Below are positions 1 to 9,540 of a stretch of DNA of 64,000 nt, one piece after another. Both the position numbers and the translations under genes were made by a program. Within the stretch, counting starts at the first letter, position 1. Each line of letters begins with the position of its first letter. The notes beneath the pieces were generated by a model, which was not told the DNA's origin, searched no databases, and was given only the letters and a program-made list of their open reading frames with translations. Source of the DNA: Bacillus sp. AFS037270 (GTDB lineage: Bacteria > Bacillota > Bacilli > Bacillales_B > DSM-18226); assembly GCF_002585305.1 (NCBI RefSeq), contig NZ_NUNF01000013.1:96728-160727 (forward strand), read 5' to 3'.

Positions 1-332
1 AATATTTAAAACTAAAAAATCCACGCCATAAAGAGCGTGGATTTACTTCATTCTCCTTTGTAATGTCAAAGGCTACTATTGAAAACATCTTTTTGAAATA
101 GCGGGGTTGATGTTAACTGGAAAAGTTAATCCATCCATTAAAATTTGATCGTTTATCTAAGTCTAAATTACTGCATTAAAAAAGTTGGGCAAAGGACATC
201 CTCAAAGCATGAACAGGATGTCCTATTTATGCACAACAGATATAGTTGATAAGAAGCAAACAGCTGCAAAATTTCAAAAGTTACTGAATTCTCATTTGTG
301 GTCAGAAACTATTCTACTAGAGTTATACACTT
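1..332. other. Intergenic, no gene; two hairpins
   Basis: I see no coding sequence here. A hairpin at 17-44 has a 10-bp stem (AAATCCACGC / GCGTGGATTT) and is followed on the minus strand by a T-run, so it can end minus-strand transcription. A second perfect 10-bp inverted repeat (AGGACATCCT at 193-202, AGGATGTCCT at 215-224) has no clean T-run; it may be a weak terminator for the LysR gene or an RNA structure. Confidence 0.5.
13..44 (-). terminator. Rho-independent terminator
   Basis: A 10-bp GC-containing stem with an 8-nt loop is followed on the minus strand by TTTTTTAG. It lies about 290 nt beyond the stop codon of the LysR gene at 333, or serves a transcript entering from that side. Confidence 0.55.
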
Positions 333-1232
333 TTATTTTATCTTTGGACTAATATATTTCCAATCAAAATTTTCTATAAAATGGACGAATGCCTTAACGA
401 CATTCCATTCAAGGGATTCCTTATGATAATACATCCACGTTCTTCGCAATATAGGGTTTCCTTCTTGATCGGTTATAAGGACTTTGGATAAGTTCTCTAT
501 ACCATTAAGTACCCTGCTGGAAAGGATGCCATATCCTAAACCATTTATAACCATTTCCTTACACGTATCAACTTGGTCGACTTCTATACTGATAAAGGGT
601 GCTTGCGCATAATTTTCAGCCCACCAATGATCAATGGTTGATTTTAATAAGTAATCCCCTCTATATTCAATTCTAGGAAGACGAGGAAGATCCATTATTT
701 CAATCTCATCCTTTGAAGCAATGCAAATGGTTTCCTCAAATAATTGATGTTTCGATAATCCCCTGCATCCATAGTCTCCCCGAACAAAACCGATATGAAC
801 ATCTTTATTGTGTATAAGCTGGGTAACGTCTCTGCTCCATCCCGTAATCACCTTGAATTCCACATGGGGAAATTGCCTTTTAAATAGTTTCAAAATATAA
901 GGAAGTTCATAATTCGCAAAAAAATTAGATACCCCCAATTTCAACGTACCTACCACTTTATCACTTTCGTTATTACTCATATTTTGGACATTTTCTTTTA
1001 TCTTCTCATAATGAGCAAGGGCCTCCTCAGCACATTGGACAAGATATTCCCCTTGTGGGGTAAAATGCACTCCACGGCTTTCACGGGTTACGATTGTAAC
1101 TCCCAGCTCCTCCTGCATATGCTTTAATCTACTCGTTAAAGCAGGTTGAGTAAGAAATAATAATCGAGCTGTTTTTGTAAGATTTTTTTGATTATAAAGT
1201 ACTTTCAGTATTTCCCAGTCACGGTAATCCAT
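333..1232 (-). CDS. LysR family transcriptional regulator
   Basis: This 299-residue protein has the LysR layout. An N-terminal winged helix-turn-helix covers residues 1-60 (motif LTKTARLLFLTQPALTSRLK), followed by a linker helix and a periplasmic-binding-protein-like effector domain from about residue 90. The start ATG has a GGTGGG ribosome site 3 nt upstream of it. It is transcribed away from odhA, with 169 nt between the start codons, an arrangement typical of a LysR protein that controls both itself and the divergent genes. The effector cannot be read from the sequence; a link to 2-oxoglutarate dehydrogenase, thioesterase or malic enzyme expression is inference from position only. Confidence 0.85.
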   Translation of the reverse strand: MDYRDWEILKVLYNQKNLTKTARLLFLTQPALTSRLKHMQEELGVTIVTRESRGVHFTPQGEYLVQCAEEALAHYEKIKENVQNMSNNESDKVVGTLKLGVSNFFANYELPYILKLFKRQFPHVEFKVITGWSRDVTQLIHNKDVHIGFVRGDYGCRGLSKHQLFEETICIASKDEIEIMDLPRLPRIEYRGDYLLKSTIDHWWAENYAQAPFISIEVDQVDTCKEMVINGLGYGILSSRVLNGIENLSKVLITDQEGNPILRRTWMYYHKESLEWNVVKAFVHFIENFDWKYISPKIK

Positions 1233-1401
1233 TGTCCCACCCTGTAATCTGATATAAAGATTTTTTATAAGTAAAAATAATTTTTTTGAATTTTATTTAT
1301 TATCATTATTGCATTATCCTTATCCTTAATCAATTGTTAATTACTTCTATAACCTATCCAAATATTATTATACGAAAACTCAATCATGGGGGTATTCCAT
1401 A

Positions 1402-4296
1402 ATGGGAGAACAGGAAAATCAACGAAATCCATGGAGGAATTTTAATGGTCCAAACCTTGGCTATGTAATCGAACAATATGAGCGCTATATGAACGGTATA
1501 GATACCGTCGAGCCAAAATTAAAAGAGTTATTTATCAAATGGGGATCACCCTTGTCTTTTGAGACAAGTCAATTGAAAGAAAGCGGCGACCATGGATCTG
1601 TTATTCCAGGTAATTCAGCAGATATAGTGAAAGTGATGAAAGTTGTAAAACTGCTGGAAGATATTCGCTCACATGGACATCTAGCGGCAAATATAAATCC
1701 GTTAGATGTGAATGAAAAGCACCATGATTTGTTCAGTCCTGAAAAATATGGGATAAGTGACTACGACTTGAAAGCGATTCCAGCAAAACTCGTTTGGGAG
1801 GATACACCTGAAGGCGTTCAAACCGCATTGGATGCTATAAATCATTTAAAGAATCTTTATACCTCTTCACTAGCCTACGAATTTAACCATGTTGATAATA
1901 TGGATGAAAAAACATGGTTAACTCAGATCGTGGAGACAGGGAGCATGCATCGCTCCTTATCGAAAGAAGAACAAACAAACCTATTAAAGAGTTTGACAGA
2001 GGTGGAAGGATTTGAACAATATTTACATAAAACCTTTGTCGGTCAAAAGAGATTTTCTATTGAAGGTGTAGACATGCTCGTACCTATGCTAAATGAAGCG
2101 ATTCACGAAGGTGTCGGGGATCAAGTACAAAATGTCTTGATTGGAATGGCTCATCGCGGCCGCTTAAGTGTCTTAGCGCATGTATTAAACAAACCATACA
2201 GCAGGATTTTCTCTGAGTTTCAGCACTCTTCCGCCAAACAACAAGGACCGTCGGCAGATTTAGTCGATATTAGTGAGGGTTGGACAGGAGATGTGAAATA
2301 CCATTTAGGCTACAATCGGTTCGTCGAAGGTGCAAGTACCCTTCGTACACGTATTACCTTAGCGAATAATCCGAGTCATCTTGAATTTGTCGATCCCGTG
2401 ATCGAAGGGTTTACAAGAGCAGCCCAGGAAGAACGTCAAAAAGCAGGATATCCTGAGCAGGATGTTAAGAAGGCATTTCCAATACTGGTACATGGAGATG
2501 CTGCATTTCCAGGCCAGGGAATTGTAGCGGAGACTTTAAATTTAGGTGGATTAAATGGATATCGAACAGGTGGTACCATTCATATCATTACGAACAACAT
2601 GATCGGATTTACGACAGATAGCCGGGATTCTCGTTTTACGAGATATGCGAGTGACTTGGCAAAAGGGTTTGAAATCCCCATTGTGCATGTAAATGCGGAT
2701 GATCCAGAAGCTTGTCTGGCAGCTGTTCGTCTTGCCTATCAATACCGTGCTCGCTTCCAAAAGGATTTTTTGATTGATTTAGTGGGATACCGCCGATTCG
2801 GCCACAATGAAATGGACGACCCTGCGGTCACCCAGCCCCAGGTATACAAAAAAGTTTCGGGCCATTTAACGGTAAGAGCATTATATTCCGAACAGTTGAG
2901 AAATAAAGGTATTTTGAATGATCAAGAGGTCGAACAAATCAATCGCAGCGTCCAAGAAAGGCTCCAAGCCGAATATGACCAAGTGTTGGAGAGGAAACCT
3001 TATGTGCGATCTGCAGTTGTAGAGATTCCTAAGGTTATCACGAAAGGAATTCCGCAATTGAAAACAAGTGTACAGCTTAACACCCTTCGTGAATTAAATC
3101 ATGAATTGCTGAAATGGCCGGTAAGCTTTCACGTTTATCCAAAATTAAAGCGGATTTTGGAGCGCCGTGAAATAGCATTGGAAGAAAACGGAAAAGTAGA
3201 ATGGGCGGTAGCAGAAGTGCTGGCATTCGCAACGTTGTTAAAAGAAGGCACACCGATCCGGCTAACGGGACAGGATTCTGAGCGTGGAACGTTCGCTCAG
3301 CGTCACATTGTGCTGCATGACACAGAAACCAACGAAACCTATTCACCCTTGCATCATCTAACGCAAGCCCGCGCTTCGTTTGCGGTTCATAATAGCCCAC
3401 TGTCTGAAGCGGCTGTTGTAGGTTTTGAATATGGCTATAATGTCTTTGCTCCTGAAACACTTGTCATATGGGAAGCACAATACGGTGATTTTGCTAACAC
3501 AGCACAACCTCTGTTTGATCAATTTGTTTCATCCGCTAGAGCTAAATGGGGACAAAAGTCAGGGCTTACTCTTCTTTTGCCTCACGGTTATGAAGGCCAG
3601 GGTCCAGAGCACTCCAGTGCCCGTCTTGAACGCTTTTTACAGTTGGCGGCAGAAAACAACTGGACGGTTGTAAACTTGACAAGTGCTGCCCAATACTTTC
3701 ATATTTTGCGCCGTCAAGCATCCATCTTAGGAACAGAATTCGTCAGGCCGCTGGTCATTATGACACCAAAAAGTCTGCTTCGTCACCCGCTGGTCTCTTC
3801 TCCTGGCACTGCTCTAAGCGATGGCAGTTTCCAAACGGTTGTGGAACAACCAGAGCTCGGAAAAGAGAGAGAAAAAGTAAAGCGGCTAGTGTTAACGACT
3901 GGTAAGATGGCCATCGATCTGGCTGTAGAAATTGACTCAAGAAAAGAAATTCAAACATTAGACGAAATACACATCGTTCGTATCGAACAATTGTATCCAT
4001 TCCCGAAGGAAAAAGTAGAAGAAATTTTAAAGCGCTATCCGAACCTGAAGGAAATCGCTTGGGTACAGGAAGAACCAAAGAATATGGGAGCATGGCATTA
4101 TATCGCCCCTACCCTCTTTGAACTTGCTTCCGGCAAACTGACAGTCGGTTACATTGGACGACAGGCGCGTTCAAGCACGGCAGTCGGCGATTCAATCGTT
4201 CATAAAAAGGAACAAGAACATATTGTCCAACAGGCTTTGAATTTTAATATTTTAATAGATACACAGAAACAAGAAAGAGAGTTAGTTAGAAGCTAA
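1402..4296 (+). CDS. odhA: 2-oxoglutarate dehydrogenase E1 component
   Basis: This is the thiamine-diphosphate-dependent decarboxylase subunit of the 2-oxoglutarate dehydrogenase complex (TCA cycle), which transfers succinyl to the E2 lipoyl group in the cytosol. The 964 residues are close to Bacillus OdhA length (about 940). Family motifs are present: an N-terminal E2-docking-like segment ([17 protein letters not shown]), the [18 protein letters not shown] substrate/TPP segment around residue 250, [19 protein letters not shown] and GHNEMDDP, followed by a transketolase-like central domain and C-terminal domain. odhB follows after 56 nt. The E3 gene is not in the window, as is usual for Bacilli where it is shared with pyruvate dehydrogenase. 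Confidence 0.96.
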   Translation: MGEQENQRNPWRNFNGPNLGYVIEQYERYMNGIDTVEPKLKELFIKWGSPLSFETSQLKESGDHGSVIPGNSADIVKVMKVVKLLEDIRSHGHLAANINPLDVNEKHHDLFSPEKYGISDYDLKAIPAKLVWEDTPEGVQTALDAINHLKNLYTSSLAYEFNHVDNMDEKTWLTQIVETGSMHRSLSKEEQTNLLKSLTEVEGFEQYLHKTFVGQKRFSIEGVDMLVPMLNEAIHEGVGDQVQNVLIGMAHRGRLSVLAHVLNKPYSRIFSEFQHSSAKQQGPSADLVDISEGWTGDVKYHLGYNRFVEGASTLRTRITLANNPSHLEFVDPVIEGFTRAAQEERQKAGYPEQDVKKAFPILVHGDAAFPGQGIVAETLNLGGLNGYRTGGTIHIITNNMIGFTTDSRDSRFTRYASDLAKGFEIPIVHVNADDPEACLAAVRLAYQYRARFQKDFLIDLVGYRRFGHNEMDDPAVTQPQVYKKVSGHLTVRALYSEQLRNKGILNDQEVEQINRSVQERLQAEYDQVLERKPYVRSAVVEIPKVITKGIPQLKTSVQLNTLRELNHELLKWPVSFHVYPKLKRILERREIALEENGKVEWAVAEVLAFATLLKEGTPIRLTGQDSERGTFAQRHIVLHDTETNETYSPLHHLTQARASFAVHNSPLSEAAVVGFEYGYNVFAPETLVIWEAQYGDFANTAQPLFDQFVSSARAKWGQKSGLTLLLPHGYEGQGPEHSSARLERFLQLAAENNWTVVNLTSAAQYFHILRRQASILGTEFVRPLVIMTPKSLLRHPLVSSPGTALSDGSFQTVVEQPELGKEREKVKRLVLTTGKMAIDLAVEIDSRKEIQTLDEIHIVRIEQLYPFPKEKVEEILKRYPNLKEIAWVQEEPKNMGAWHYIAPTLFELASGKLTVGYIGRQARSSTAVGDSIVHKKEQEHIVQQALNFNILIDTQKQERELVRS

Positions 4297-4361
4297 CCAT
4301 GATCAACAGCAAATAACAAGATAATAATAGTACTTACTATACTTAGGAGGATATGAACTTG

Positions 4362-5603
4362 ATGGAAATTAAGGTACCAGAGTTGGCAGAATCCATTTCA
4401 GAAGGAACGATTTCACAATGGCTCATTAATATTGGTGACAAAGTATCAAAAGGAGATAGTGTCGTAGAACTGGAAACAGATAAAGTCAATATAGAATTAA
4501 ATGCTGAATATTCAGGTATCGTTACGAAGGTATTAAAAGAAACCGGCGATACGGTAGAAGTAGGCGATGTCATTGCAATTATTGAGGATGGCACAGCTGA
4601 GGGACCCGTTGTCACCACAACAGCTCCGGAAAAATCGGTAGAAGAAACTTTAAATCAACAAAGCACCCGGTCAGAACAAGAAGTTCCGAAAGCCAACCGA
4701 CCGATTGCTTCTCCAGCTGCAAGAAAATGGGCAAGAGAACTGGGAATCGATTTAAATCAGGTAAATAGCAGTGACCCACTAGGCAGAATTATGTCAAATG
4801 ATGTCAAATCCTATTCACCTGCACCTCCGGTAAAAGAAGAACCAAAATTGGAAAAGGCAAGTCCAAAACGTAAGGAACAACAAAATGATGTGGAGTTTGA
4901 TAAACCTGTAGAACGTGTAAAAATGTCCCGCAGACGCCAAACCATCGCTAAACGCCTTGTAGAGGTCCAACAAACAGCCGCGATGTTGACCACATTTAAT
5001 GAAGTTGACATGTCTGCGATTATGGATTTACGCAATAAGCGGAAAGATGCCTTTTTCGATAAACATGGTGTTCGTCTTGGATTTATGTCGTTTTTTACAA
5101 AAGCAGTGGTTTCTGCCTTAAAGCAATTCCCTCTTTTAAATGCAGAAATTCAAGGAGATGAATTGCTGATCAAGAAGTTTTACGATATCGGAATTGCGGT
5201 GGCAGCTCCAGAAGGTTTGGTCGTTCCAGTTGTACGCAATGCGAATCAGAAAAATTTTGCAGAAATTGAACAAGAAATCGGTAATCTTGGTAAAAAGGCT
5301 CGTGATAACGCCCTCACTTTGAATGATTTGCAAGGTGGAACCTTTACGATTACAAATGGTGGAGTTTTTGGATCGTTAATGTCCACACCGATTTTGAATA
5401 GTCCGCAAGTAGGCATTCTCGGTATGCATAAGATCCAGACAAGGCCAGTAGCAATTGATAGTGAACGAATGGCAAACCGTCCGATGATGTATATCGCACT
5501 GTCTTACGACCATCGAATTGTGGATGGGAAAGAAGCCGTTAGCTTCCTGGCTATGGTAAAAGAATTGTTGGAAGATCCAGAAAGCTTATTATTAGAAAGC
5601 TAA
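4362..5603 (+). CDS. odhB: 2-oxoglutarate dehydrogenase E2, dihydrolipoyl succinyltransferase
   Basis: E2 core of the 2-oxoglutarate dehydrogenase complex, moving succinyl from lipoyl-lysine to CoA. Domains in order: lipoyl domain (residues 1-75, lipoylated Lys in ELETDKVN), a linker, a peripheral-subunit-binding domain ([18 protein letters not shown], about 120-155), and a catalytic domain from about 185 ending with the [10 protein letters not shown] active-site His motif. An ATG at 4353 is possible, but AGGAGG (4345-4350) lies only 2 nt before it; the ATG at 4362 is 11 nt away and gives the usual MEIKVPEL start, so I prefer 4362. It is co-transcribed with odhA and probably with the thioesterase 20 nt downstream. 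Confidence 0.95.
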   Translation: MEIKVPELAESISEGTISQWLINIGDKVSKGDSVVELETDKVNIELNAEYSGIVTKVLKETGDTVEVGDVIAIIEDGTAEGPVVTTTAPEKSVEETLNQQSTRSEQEVPKANRPIASPAARKWARELGIDLNQVNSSDPLGRIMSNDVKSYSPAPPVKEEPKLEKASPKRKEQQNDVEFDKPVERVKMSRRRQTIAKRLVEVQQTAAMLTTFNEVDMSAIMDLRNKRKDAFFDKHGVRLGFMSFFTKAVVSALKQFPLLNAEIQGDELLIKKFYDIGIAVAAPEGLVVPVVRNANQKNFAEIEQEIGNLGKKARDNALTLNDLQGGTFTITNGGVFGSLMSTPILNSPQVGILGMHKIQTRPVAIDSERMANRPMMYIALSYDHRIVDGKEAVSFLAMVKELLEDPESLLLES

Positions 5604-5623
5604 AACTTTAGGGAGATCTATCA

Positions 5624-6130
5624 ATGGAAGCTAAATTTTGCAGAGAATCAAGAGTGATTCGAACCAGTCGTGTATTCCCAAACGATGTGAATAATCATAA
5701 TACATTATTTGGCGGCCGGTTAATGAGTGACATAGACCAAGTCGCCTCTATTTCCGCAGCGCGCCATAGTCGAAGCGAATGTGTAACTGCTTCAACGGAT
5801 TCAGTCGATTTTTTACATCCAGTACGACCAACCGATTCCGTCTGTTTCGAATCTTATGTGACATGGAAAGGCACATCATCAATGGAAGTATTTGTGAAAA
5901 TTATCGCGGAAGACTTAAAAAGCGGTAAGCGTAAAATCGCGGCGACTGCGCTCCTAACATTTGTCGCACTTGATGAGAATAAGCGCCCAACATGGGTTCC
6001 GGAAGTGATTCCTGAAACAGAAGAAGAGAAAAAATTGCATGAAACCGCCCCCGAGCGGGCAAGAGTGCGTAAAGAAAGAAAACAAAAGAGTAAAGAATTA
6101 GCTGCATTTTTAACAATGGATCAGTCCTAG
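5624..6130 (+). CDS. Acyl-CoA thioesterase, hotdog fold (YkhA-like)
   Basis: A 168-residue single hotdog-domain protein hydrolysing acyl-CoA thioesters to free acid and CoA. The diagnostic stretch NHNTLFGGRLMSDIDQVA (residues 24-41) matches the bacterial YkhA/YciA-type thioesterases and includes the catalytic Asp-containing helix. The basic, charged C-terminal tail (RVRKERKQKSKELAAF) is typical of the Bacillus members. It begins 20 nt after odhB with a GGGAG ribosome site, so it is probably in the odhAB transcript. Preferred acyl chain cannot be inferred; a role in relieving succinyl-CoA or other acyl-CoA build-up is speculation from context. Confidence 0.88.
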   Translation: MEAKFCRESRVIRTSRVFPNDVNNHNTLFGGRLMSDIDQVASISAARHSRSECVTASTDSVDFLHPVRPTDSVCFESYVTWKGTSSMEVFVKIIAEDLKSGKRKIAATALLTFVALDENKRPTWVPEVIPETEEEKKLHETAPERARVRKERKQKSKELAAFLTMDQS

Positions 6131-6267
6131 GATCGACACAACTCATGATGGATATGATTGGGGTTCAGAAATCTATAATGTTCTAAAATTTTGATGGCAA
6201 TAAAAAAAGTAGATTCCATTTATGAGGAAAATTTATATTTGATAACTATAGAAAGGAGATGAGGCTC

Positions 6268-6537
6268 ATGATTCTAAAGAATGCCATAGAATTAAGTAAG
6301 CGTATCAATTCCTACCGCCAGGGTTTGGTTGAATTGAAAAGGAATAAGGGACCCTCTGATCCTGATGTCATAAAACTCAGCAAACAATTAGATCGGGACA
6401 TTGTCATGTTACAAATAATCATGTGTGAACTTCGCTCCTTAAAACAGGGATATCTTTATAATAGGTATCCAAACTTAGATGAGCCCGTATGTATTATTCA
6501 TGATCGTATAATCAAAAAAGATTTTATACAACATTAA
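6268..6537 (+). CDS. Spo0E family aspartyl-phosphate phosphatase
   Basis: A small protein (89 residues from the preferred start) with the two-helix Spo0E-like fold. The signature is around residues 29-42 (VIKLSKQLDRDIVML), where SKQLD corresponds to the SQELD motif that contacts the phospho-aspartate of Spo0A or another response regulator. Such proteins dephosphorylate Spo0A~P and delay sporulation. Two ATGs are possible, at 6259 and 6268; the AAAGGAG at 6252-6258 abuts the first and is 9 nt from the second, so I chose 6268. It stands alone between the thioesterase and the malic enzyme. The target regulator is unknown, and the motif assignment is by eye. Confidence 0.75.
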   Translation: MILKNAIELSKRINSYRQGLVELKRNKGPSDPDVIKLSKQLDRDIVMLQIIMCELRSLKQGYLYNRYPNLDEPVCIIHDRIIKKDFIQH

Positions 6538-6722
6538 CAACATCAAACTAAGAGGCTCTTTTGCATGAGTTTAGAAGATACAAGTTTTTGAGATTGGTAG
6601 TCATTGCAACATATAAAAGTAAGCATTTATTTAAGAGATTAATGCCGCAAAATTGCTGAAATATAAGTATGGGCCCTCTTCTTTTCCTATAACCATAAAA
6701 ACTTAACAAAGGAGTAACATGT

Positions 6723-7970
6723 ATGTCAACTTTACGTGAAGAAGCATTAAAGATGCACAAAGAAAAGCGAGGAAAGCTGGGTGTTCACTCAAAAGTCGCA
6801 GTAAATAATGCAAACGATTTAAGTCTTGCGTATTCACCCGGTGTTGCAGAGCCCTGCTTAGACATTCATGAGGACGAAAGCAAAGTATTTGATTATACAA
6901 TGAAAGGAAATCTCGTTGCCGTTGTATCGAACGGAACAGCTGTTTTGGGCCTTGGAAATATTGGCCCGAAAGCTGCGATGCCGGTTATGGAAGGAAAAGC
7001 ATTGTTATTCAAATCGTTTGCCGATGTAGATGCATTTCCCATTTGCCTTGATACAATGGACCCCGATAAAATTGTCGAGGTAGTTAAACTATTACAGCCC
7101 ACTTTTGGCGGAGTAAACCTGGAAGACATCGCAGCACCGCAATGCTTTGAAATTGAGGATCGCTTACGAAAAACGTGCGATATTCCCATTTTCCATGATG
7201 ACCAACACGGAACAGCTATTGTAACGGCAGCCGGATTAATCAATGCTCTGAAACTCGTTAATAAAGACATTGAAGATATACGTGTCGTAGCAAACGGTGC
7301 CGGTGCGGCAGGTGTAGCGATTGTGAAGCTTTTGCTCCATATGGGAGTAAAGGATGTCATCTTATGTGATACAAATGGGATTATATATGAAGGACGTCCT
7401 GTCGGAATGAATCCATTCAAAGAAGAAATGGCCCGCATCACCAATAAAGAACAAAAACTAGGGACACTAGCGGATGCTCTTATAGAAGCGGATGTGTTTG
7501 TTGGCGTATCAGCGGCTGGTTCCGTGACGAATGAAATGGTTCGTTCCATGAACCAAGATCCGATCATTTTTGCCATGGCCAATCCAGTACCAGAAATCAT
7601 GCCAGAGGATGCAAAAGAAGCCGGGGCACTAGTCGTTGGAACAGGGCGATCTGATTACCCGAATCAAGTCAATAACGTTTTGGCATTCCCTGGAATTTTC
7701 CGTGGTGCTTTAGATGTTCATGCAAAAGAAATCAATGAAGAAATGAAGTTGGCTGCCGTGTATGCGATTGCTGGATTAATTTCAGACGATGAACTTTATC
7801 CCGATTATGTCATTCCTGATCCGTTTGACCGCCGGGTAGCTGCCCATGTAGCAGCAGCAGTTGCGAAAACGGCTATGGAAACGGGTGTTGCACAAAAGAA
7901 AGTTAATGTTGAAGAGATAAAAAAGCGTCTATTAACACAAGTTGAAGAAAAACAACCTGCTTTTTTATAA
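6723..7970 (+). CDS. Malic enzyme, NAD(P)-dependent (YtsJ-like)
   Basis: Oxidative decarboxylation of malate to pyruvate with NAD(P) reduction, in the cytosol. The 415 residues match the short bacterial malic enzymes such as YtsJ. Visible motifs are SLAYSPGVAEPC near the N-terminus (catalytic Tyr region), VLGLGNIGPKAAMPVMEGK, the metal/substrate site FHDDQHGTA, the Rossmann nucleotide-binding loop ANGAGAAGVAI and AMANPVPEI. An AAAGGAG site lies 8 nt before the ATG; an out-of-frame ATG at 6719 is not used. Pyruvate and NADPH production would fit a gluconeogenic or C4-acid lifestyle together with the upstream odhAB. The cofactor preference cannot be told from sequence alone. Confidence 0.93.
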   Translation: MSTLREEALKMHKEKRGKLGVHSKVAVNNANDLSLAYSPGVAEPCLDIHEDESKVFDYTMKGNLVAVVSNGTAVLGLGNIGPKAAMPVMEGKALLFKSFADVDAFPICLDTMDPDKIVEVVKLLQPTFGGVNLEDIAAPQCFEIEDRLRKTCDIPIFHDDQHGTAIVTAAGLINALKLVNKDIEDIRVVANGAGAAGVAIVKLLLHMGVKDVILCDTNGIIYEGRPVGMNPFKEEMARITNKEQKLGTLADALIEADVFVGVSAAGSVTNEMVRSMNQDPIIFAMANPVPEIMPEDAKEAGALVVGTGRSDYPNQVNNVLAFPGIFRGALDVHAKEINEEMKLAAVYAIAGLISDDELYPDYVIPDPFDRRVAAHVAAAVAKTAMETGVAQKKVNVEEIKKRLLTQVEEKQPAFL

Positions 7971-8298
7971 ATCTAACAACTAAAGTGGCAACCTTAATCA
8001 CTACCTTGATGTTTCAATAAAGCCTATTTAACTACAGTTTGATGAGGGGTTGGCCATGTAAGTCGTCCCCTTACTCACTCTATTTTGACGAGTTTCTACT
8101 ATTATATTTTGTCGTGTCCAATAGTTAATATTACATTAAAAAGACCGCAATTAACATAGCGGTCAAAAAGAATTCATCCGGCTCCAGGCCGTTTAACGCT
8201 TATACATATGCCATCACCCCAAACAGCATTGAATGATATAAAAAATTACATTTGTTTCATAATGTTGCCTTTTCTCAAGTGCTTTTTCATTGCTTTAA
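7971..8298. other. Intergenic, no gene; one hairpin
   Basis: There is no credible coding sequence. An inverted repeat GACCGC (8143-8148) / GCGGTC (8159-8164) is flanked by A-runs on both sides; it could be a weak bidirectional terminator for the malic enzyme and for the remnants on the other strand. No promoter or riboswitch was recognised. Confidence 0.4.
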
Positions 8299-8526
8299 TT
8301 AGGTAACCGCCTTTAAATTTCCGCGGTTCATAAGAGAGATGAATGCTTTTGGTTCATACTCTTCGATTAAATCCAACACTTCACTTTCGCGGTTTCGTTT
8401 TGTTAATATTTCCAATTGGTATCTTTTACCATCACGTCCCATCCCTACAAAGACGGTAACCCCAAATCCTTTATATCTTAATAAAGCAATAAGTTCTTCA
8501 TTGATTTGCATTAAATTTACAACTAA
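8260..8526 (-). pseudogene. UPF0316/YebE (DUF2179) C-terminal remnant
   Basis: A 70-residue open frame (8299-8511) carries only the C-terminal DUF2179-type domain of the UPF0316 (YebE-like) membrane protein family: GFGVTVF, RYQLEILTKRNRESEVLDLI and PKAF. The family's N-terminal transmembrane part is missing, and an in-frame TAA stands just upstream, around codon -7. After NRGNLKAVT the frame stops, but another frame then reads KGGYLIKAMKKHLRK, which resembles the family's usual C-terminus. A small frameshift therefore broke the end, and 5' truncation broke the start. I call it a decayed pseudogene. It lies next to a GH43 fragment, suggesting a patch of old insertion and deletion. Confidence 0.65.
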
Positions 8527-8586
8527 GAATTAGCACGTAAGTCCGAGAAACTTAAAAATATTAATTTTCCATAACCATTTCGAAAC

Positions 8587-8898
8587 TCAATCATCCTTTT
8601 TTAAAAACGGAGTGGGTTTTGACAATCTAGTCCGGATATTTAGGTGCATCTGATCAAAAACCCATGGAACTTGACTTGAATCAAAAGATTTCCCATGGTC
8701 AAGCCAATCAACCATATTATCAGATGAAAAGACGCGATATTCTCTACTGCAGAAAATATTTTCTTCCTGATCCCAAGAACCATAGACATATACTCTTCCA
8801 TCTGGCATAACATGTGCTTCTGGGTCTGGTATATGCAGGTTTGCTGGTAAAACTGGATTGCGGCAATCTTCATATTCTTTCATAACCTCACTCCTCAA
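8587..8898 (-). pseudogene. GH43 glycosidase N-terminal fragment
   Basis: The first roughly 75 of 103 residues resemble the N-terminus of GH43 arabinofuranosidase/xylosidase-type enzymes: NPVLPANLHIPDPEAHVMPD with the expected catalytic-base Asp, then GRVYVYGSWD, CSREYRVFSSDNMVDW and HGKSF, ending at SQVPW. After VPW the similarity stops and the frame ends about 25 residues later, whereas family members run for 300 residues or more. The remaining blades of the five-bladed propeller and the other catalytic acids are absent, so this is a remnant, not an active enzyme. An intact GH43 gene is at 22729-23601. Confidence 0.6.
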
Positions 8899-9002
8899 AT
8901 GACTACTTGTTACTGTATAAAAACGTTGTACTCTTAGTTTAGTAGAGTTTCTTCCTTATAACTATGGCGATATCCCCCAAATACTGTCCATTTCAAACAT
9001 AA

Positions 9003-9035
9003 TAAAAAACAACGCCTGAAAGAAATTCAGACGTT
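9003..9035 (-). terminator. Rho-independent terminator
   Basis: On the minus strand a 10-bp stem (AACGTCTGAA / TTCAGGCGTT, one G-U pair) with a 5-nt loop is followed by a T-rich tail. It lies about 40 nt past the PNPOx-like gene and ends the aromatic operon that starts at 12639. Confidence 0.8.
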
Positions 9036-9076
9036 TATTACTTTTTTATATTTAGATTTCAATCATTATAGTGCCT

Positions 9077-9520
9077 CTACCTAAGAAGTTCGTAAACTTC
9101 TATATCTAACTTCTTAGCAAGATCAGGATTGTACGTTTTTTCGTATTCCGGTTCAACCGTTACCTTTCCTCCATAAAACATGACATTCTCTACTTCTTCA
9201 ATATCAATGGTTACCACACAAAGTTTCATCGTCTTTTCGAATACTTCAGATACTGTAGCTCTTCCACGCACTGAATAGCAGCTTCCTTCTCCAATCATTC
9301 CAACAATCACAGTAGGATTGCTTTGGATATTTGTAATACTTGATGCTTTATGACCAAGGGCTATCTTTATTTGTGTGCCGACCGGGTTAGCATTTACCCA
9401 TGAAACAACACTTAATTGTGGTAGTTTTGTATCTGCATCAACCGTAATCAACGAAACCATCTTTTCTCCCTGCAAAGAAGAAGCGAGCTCAGTGCTCAGA
9501 CGATCTAAAGTTTTAGTCAT
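9077..9520 (-). CDS. PNPOx-like FMN-binding split-barrel protein
   Basis: A 147-residue protein of the pyridoxamine 5'-phosphate oxidase-like superfamily, single split-barrel domain. Strand patterns such as KMVSLITVDAD, PQLSVVSWVNA, IKIALG and NPTVIVGMIG, plus CYSVRGRATV, are typical of the flavin-binding barrel. It is the last gene of the FAH-dioxygenase-monooxygenase operon, 20 nt after the monooxygenase and with an AGGAGA ribosome site. Its substrate is unknown. Because the upstream gene belongs to a monooxygenase class that needs reduced flavin from a partner, a flavin-reductase or flavin-carrier role is a reasonable but untested guess. Confidence 0.7.
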   Translation of the reverse strand: MTKTLDRLSTELASSLQGEKMVSLITVDADTKLPQLSVVSWVNANPVGTQIKIALGHKASSITNIQSNPTVIVGMIGEGSCYSVRGRATVSEVFEKTMKLCVVTIDIEEVENVMFYGGKVTVEPEYEKTYNPDLAKKLDIEVYELLR

Positions 9521-9540
9521 TATGATTCTCTCCTACTCTC

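Noticed and set aside
3077..3460. 127-codon minus-strand frame
   Set aside because: Antisense to odhA, with no recognisable domain.
6893..7600. Long open frame (235 codons) on the minus strand
   Set aside because: It lies entirely antisense to the malic enzyme gene, has no ribosome site and its Ser/Thr-rich composition is that of a shadow frame.
8640..8873. 77-codon frame overlapping the GH43 remnant
   Set aside because: It is another frame of the same remnant; only the frame 8587-8898 shows GH43 similarity.
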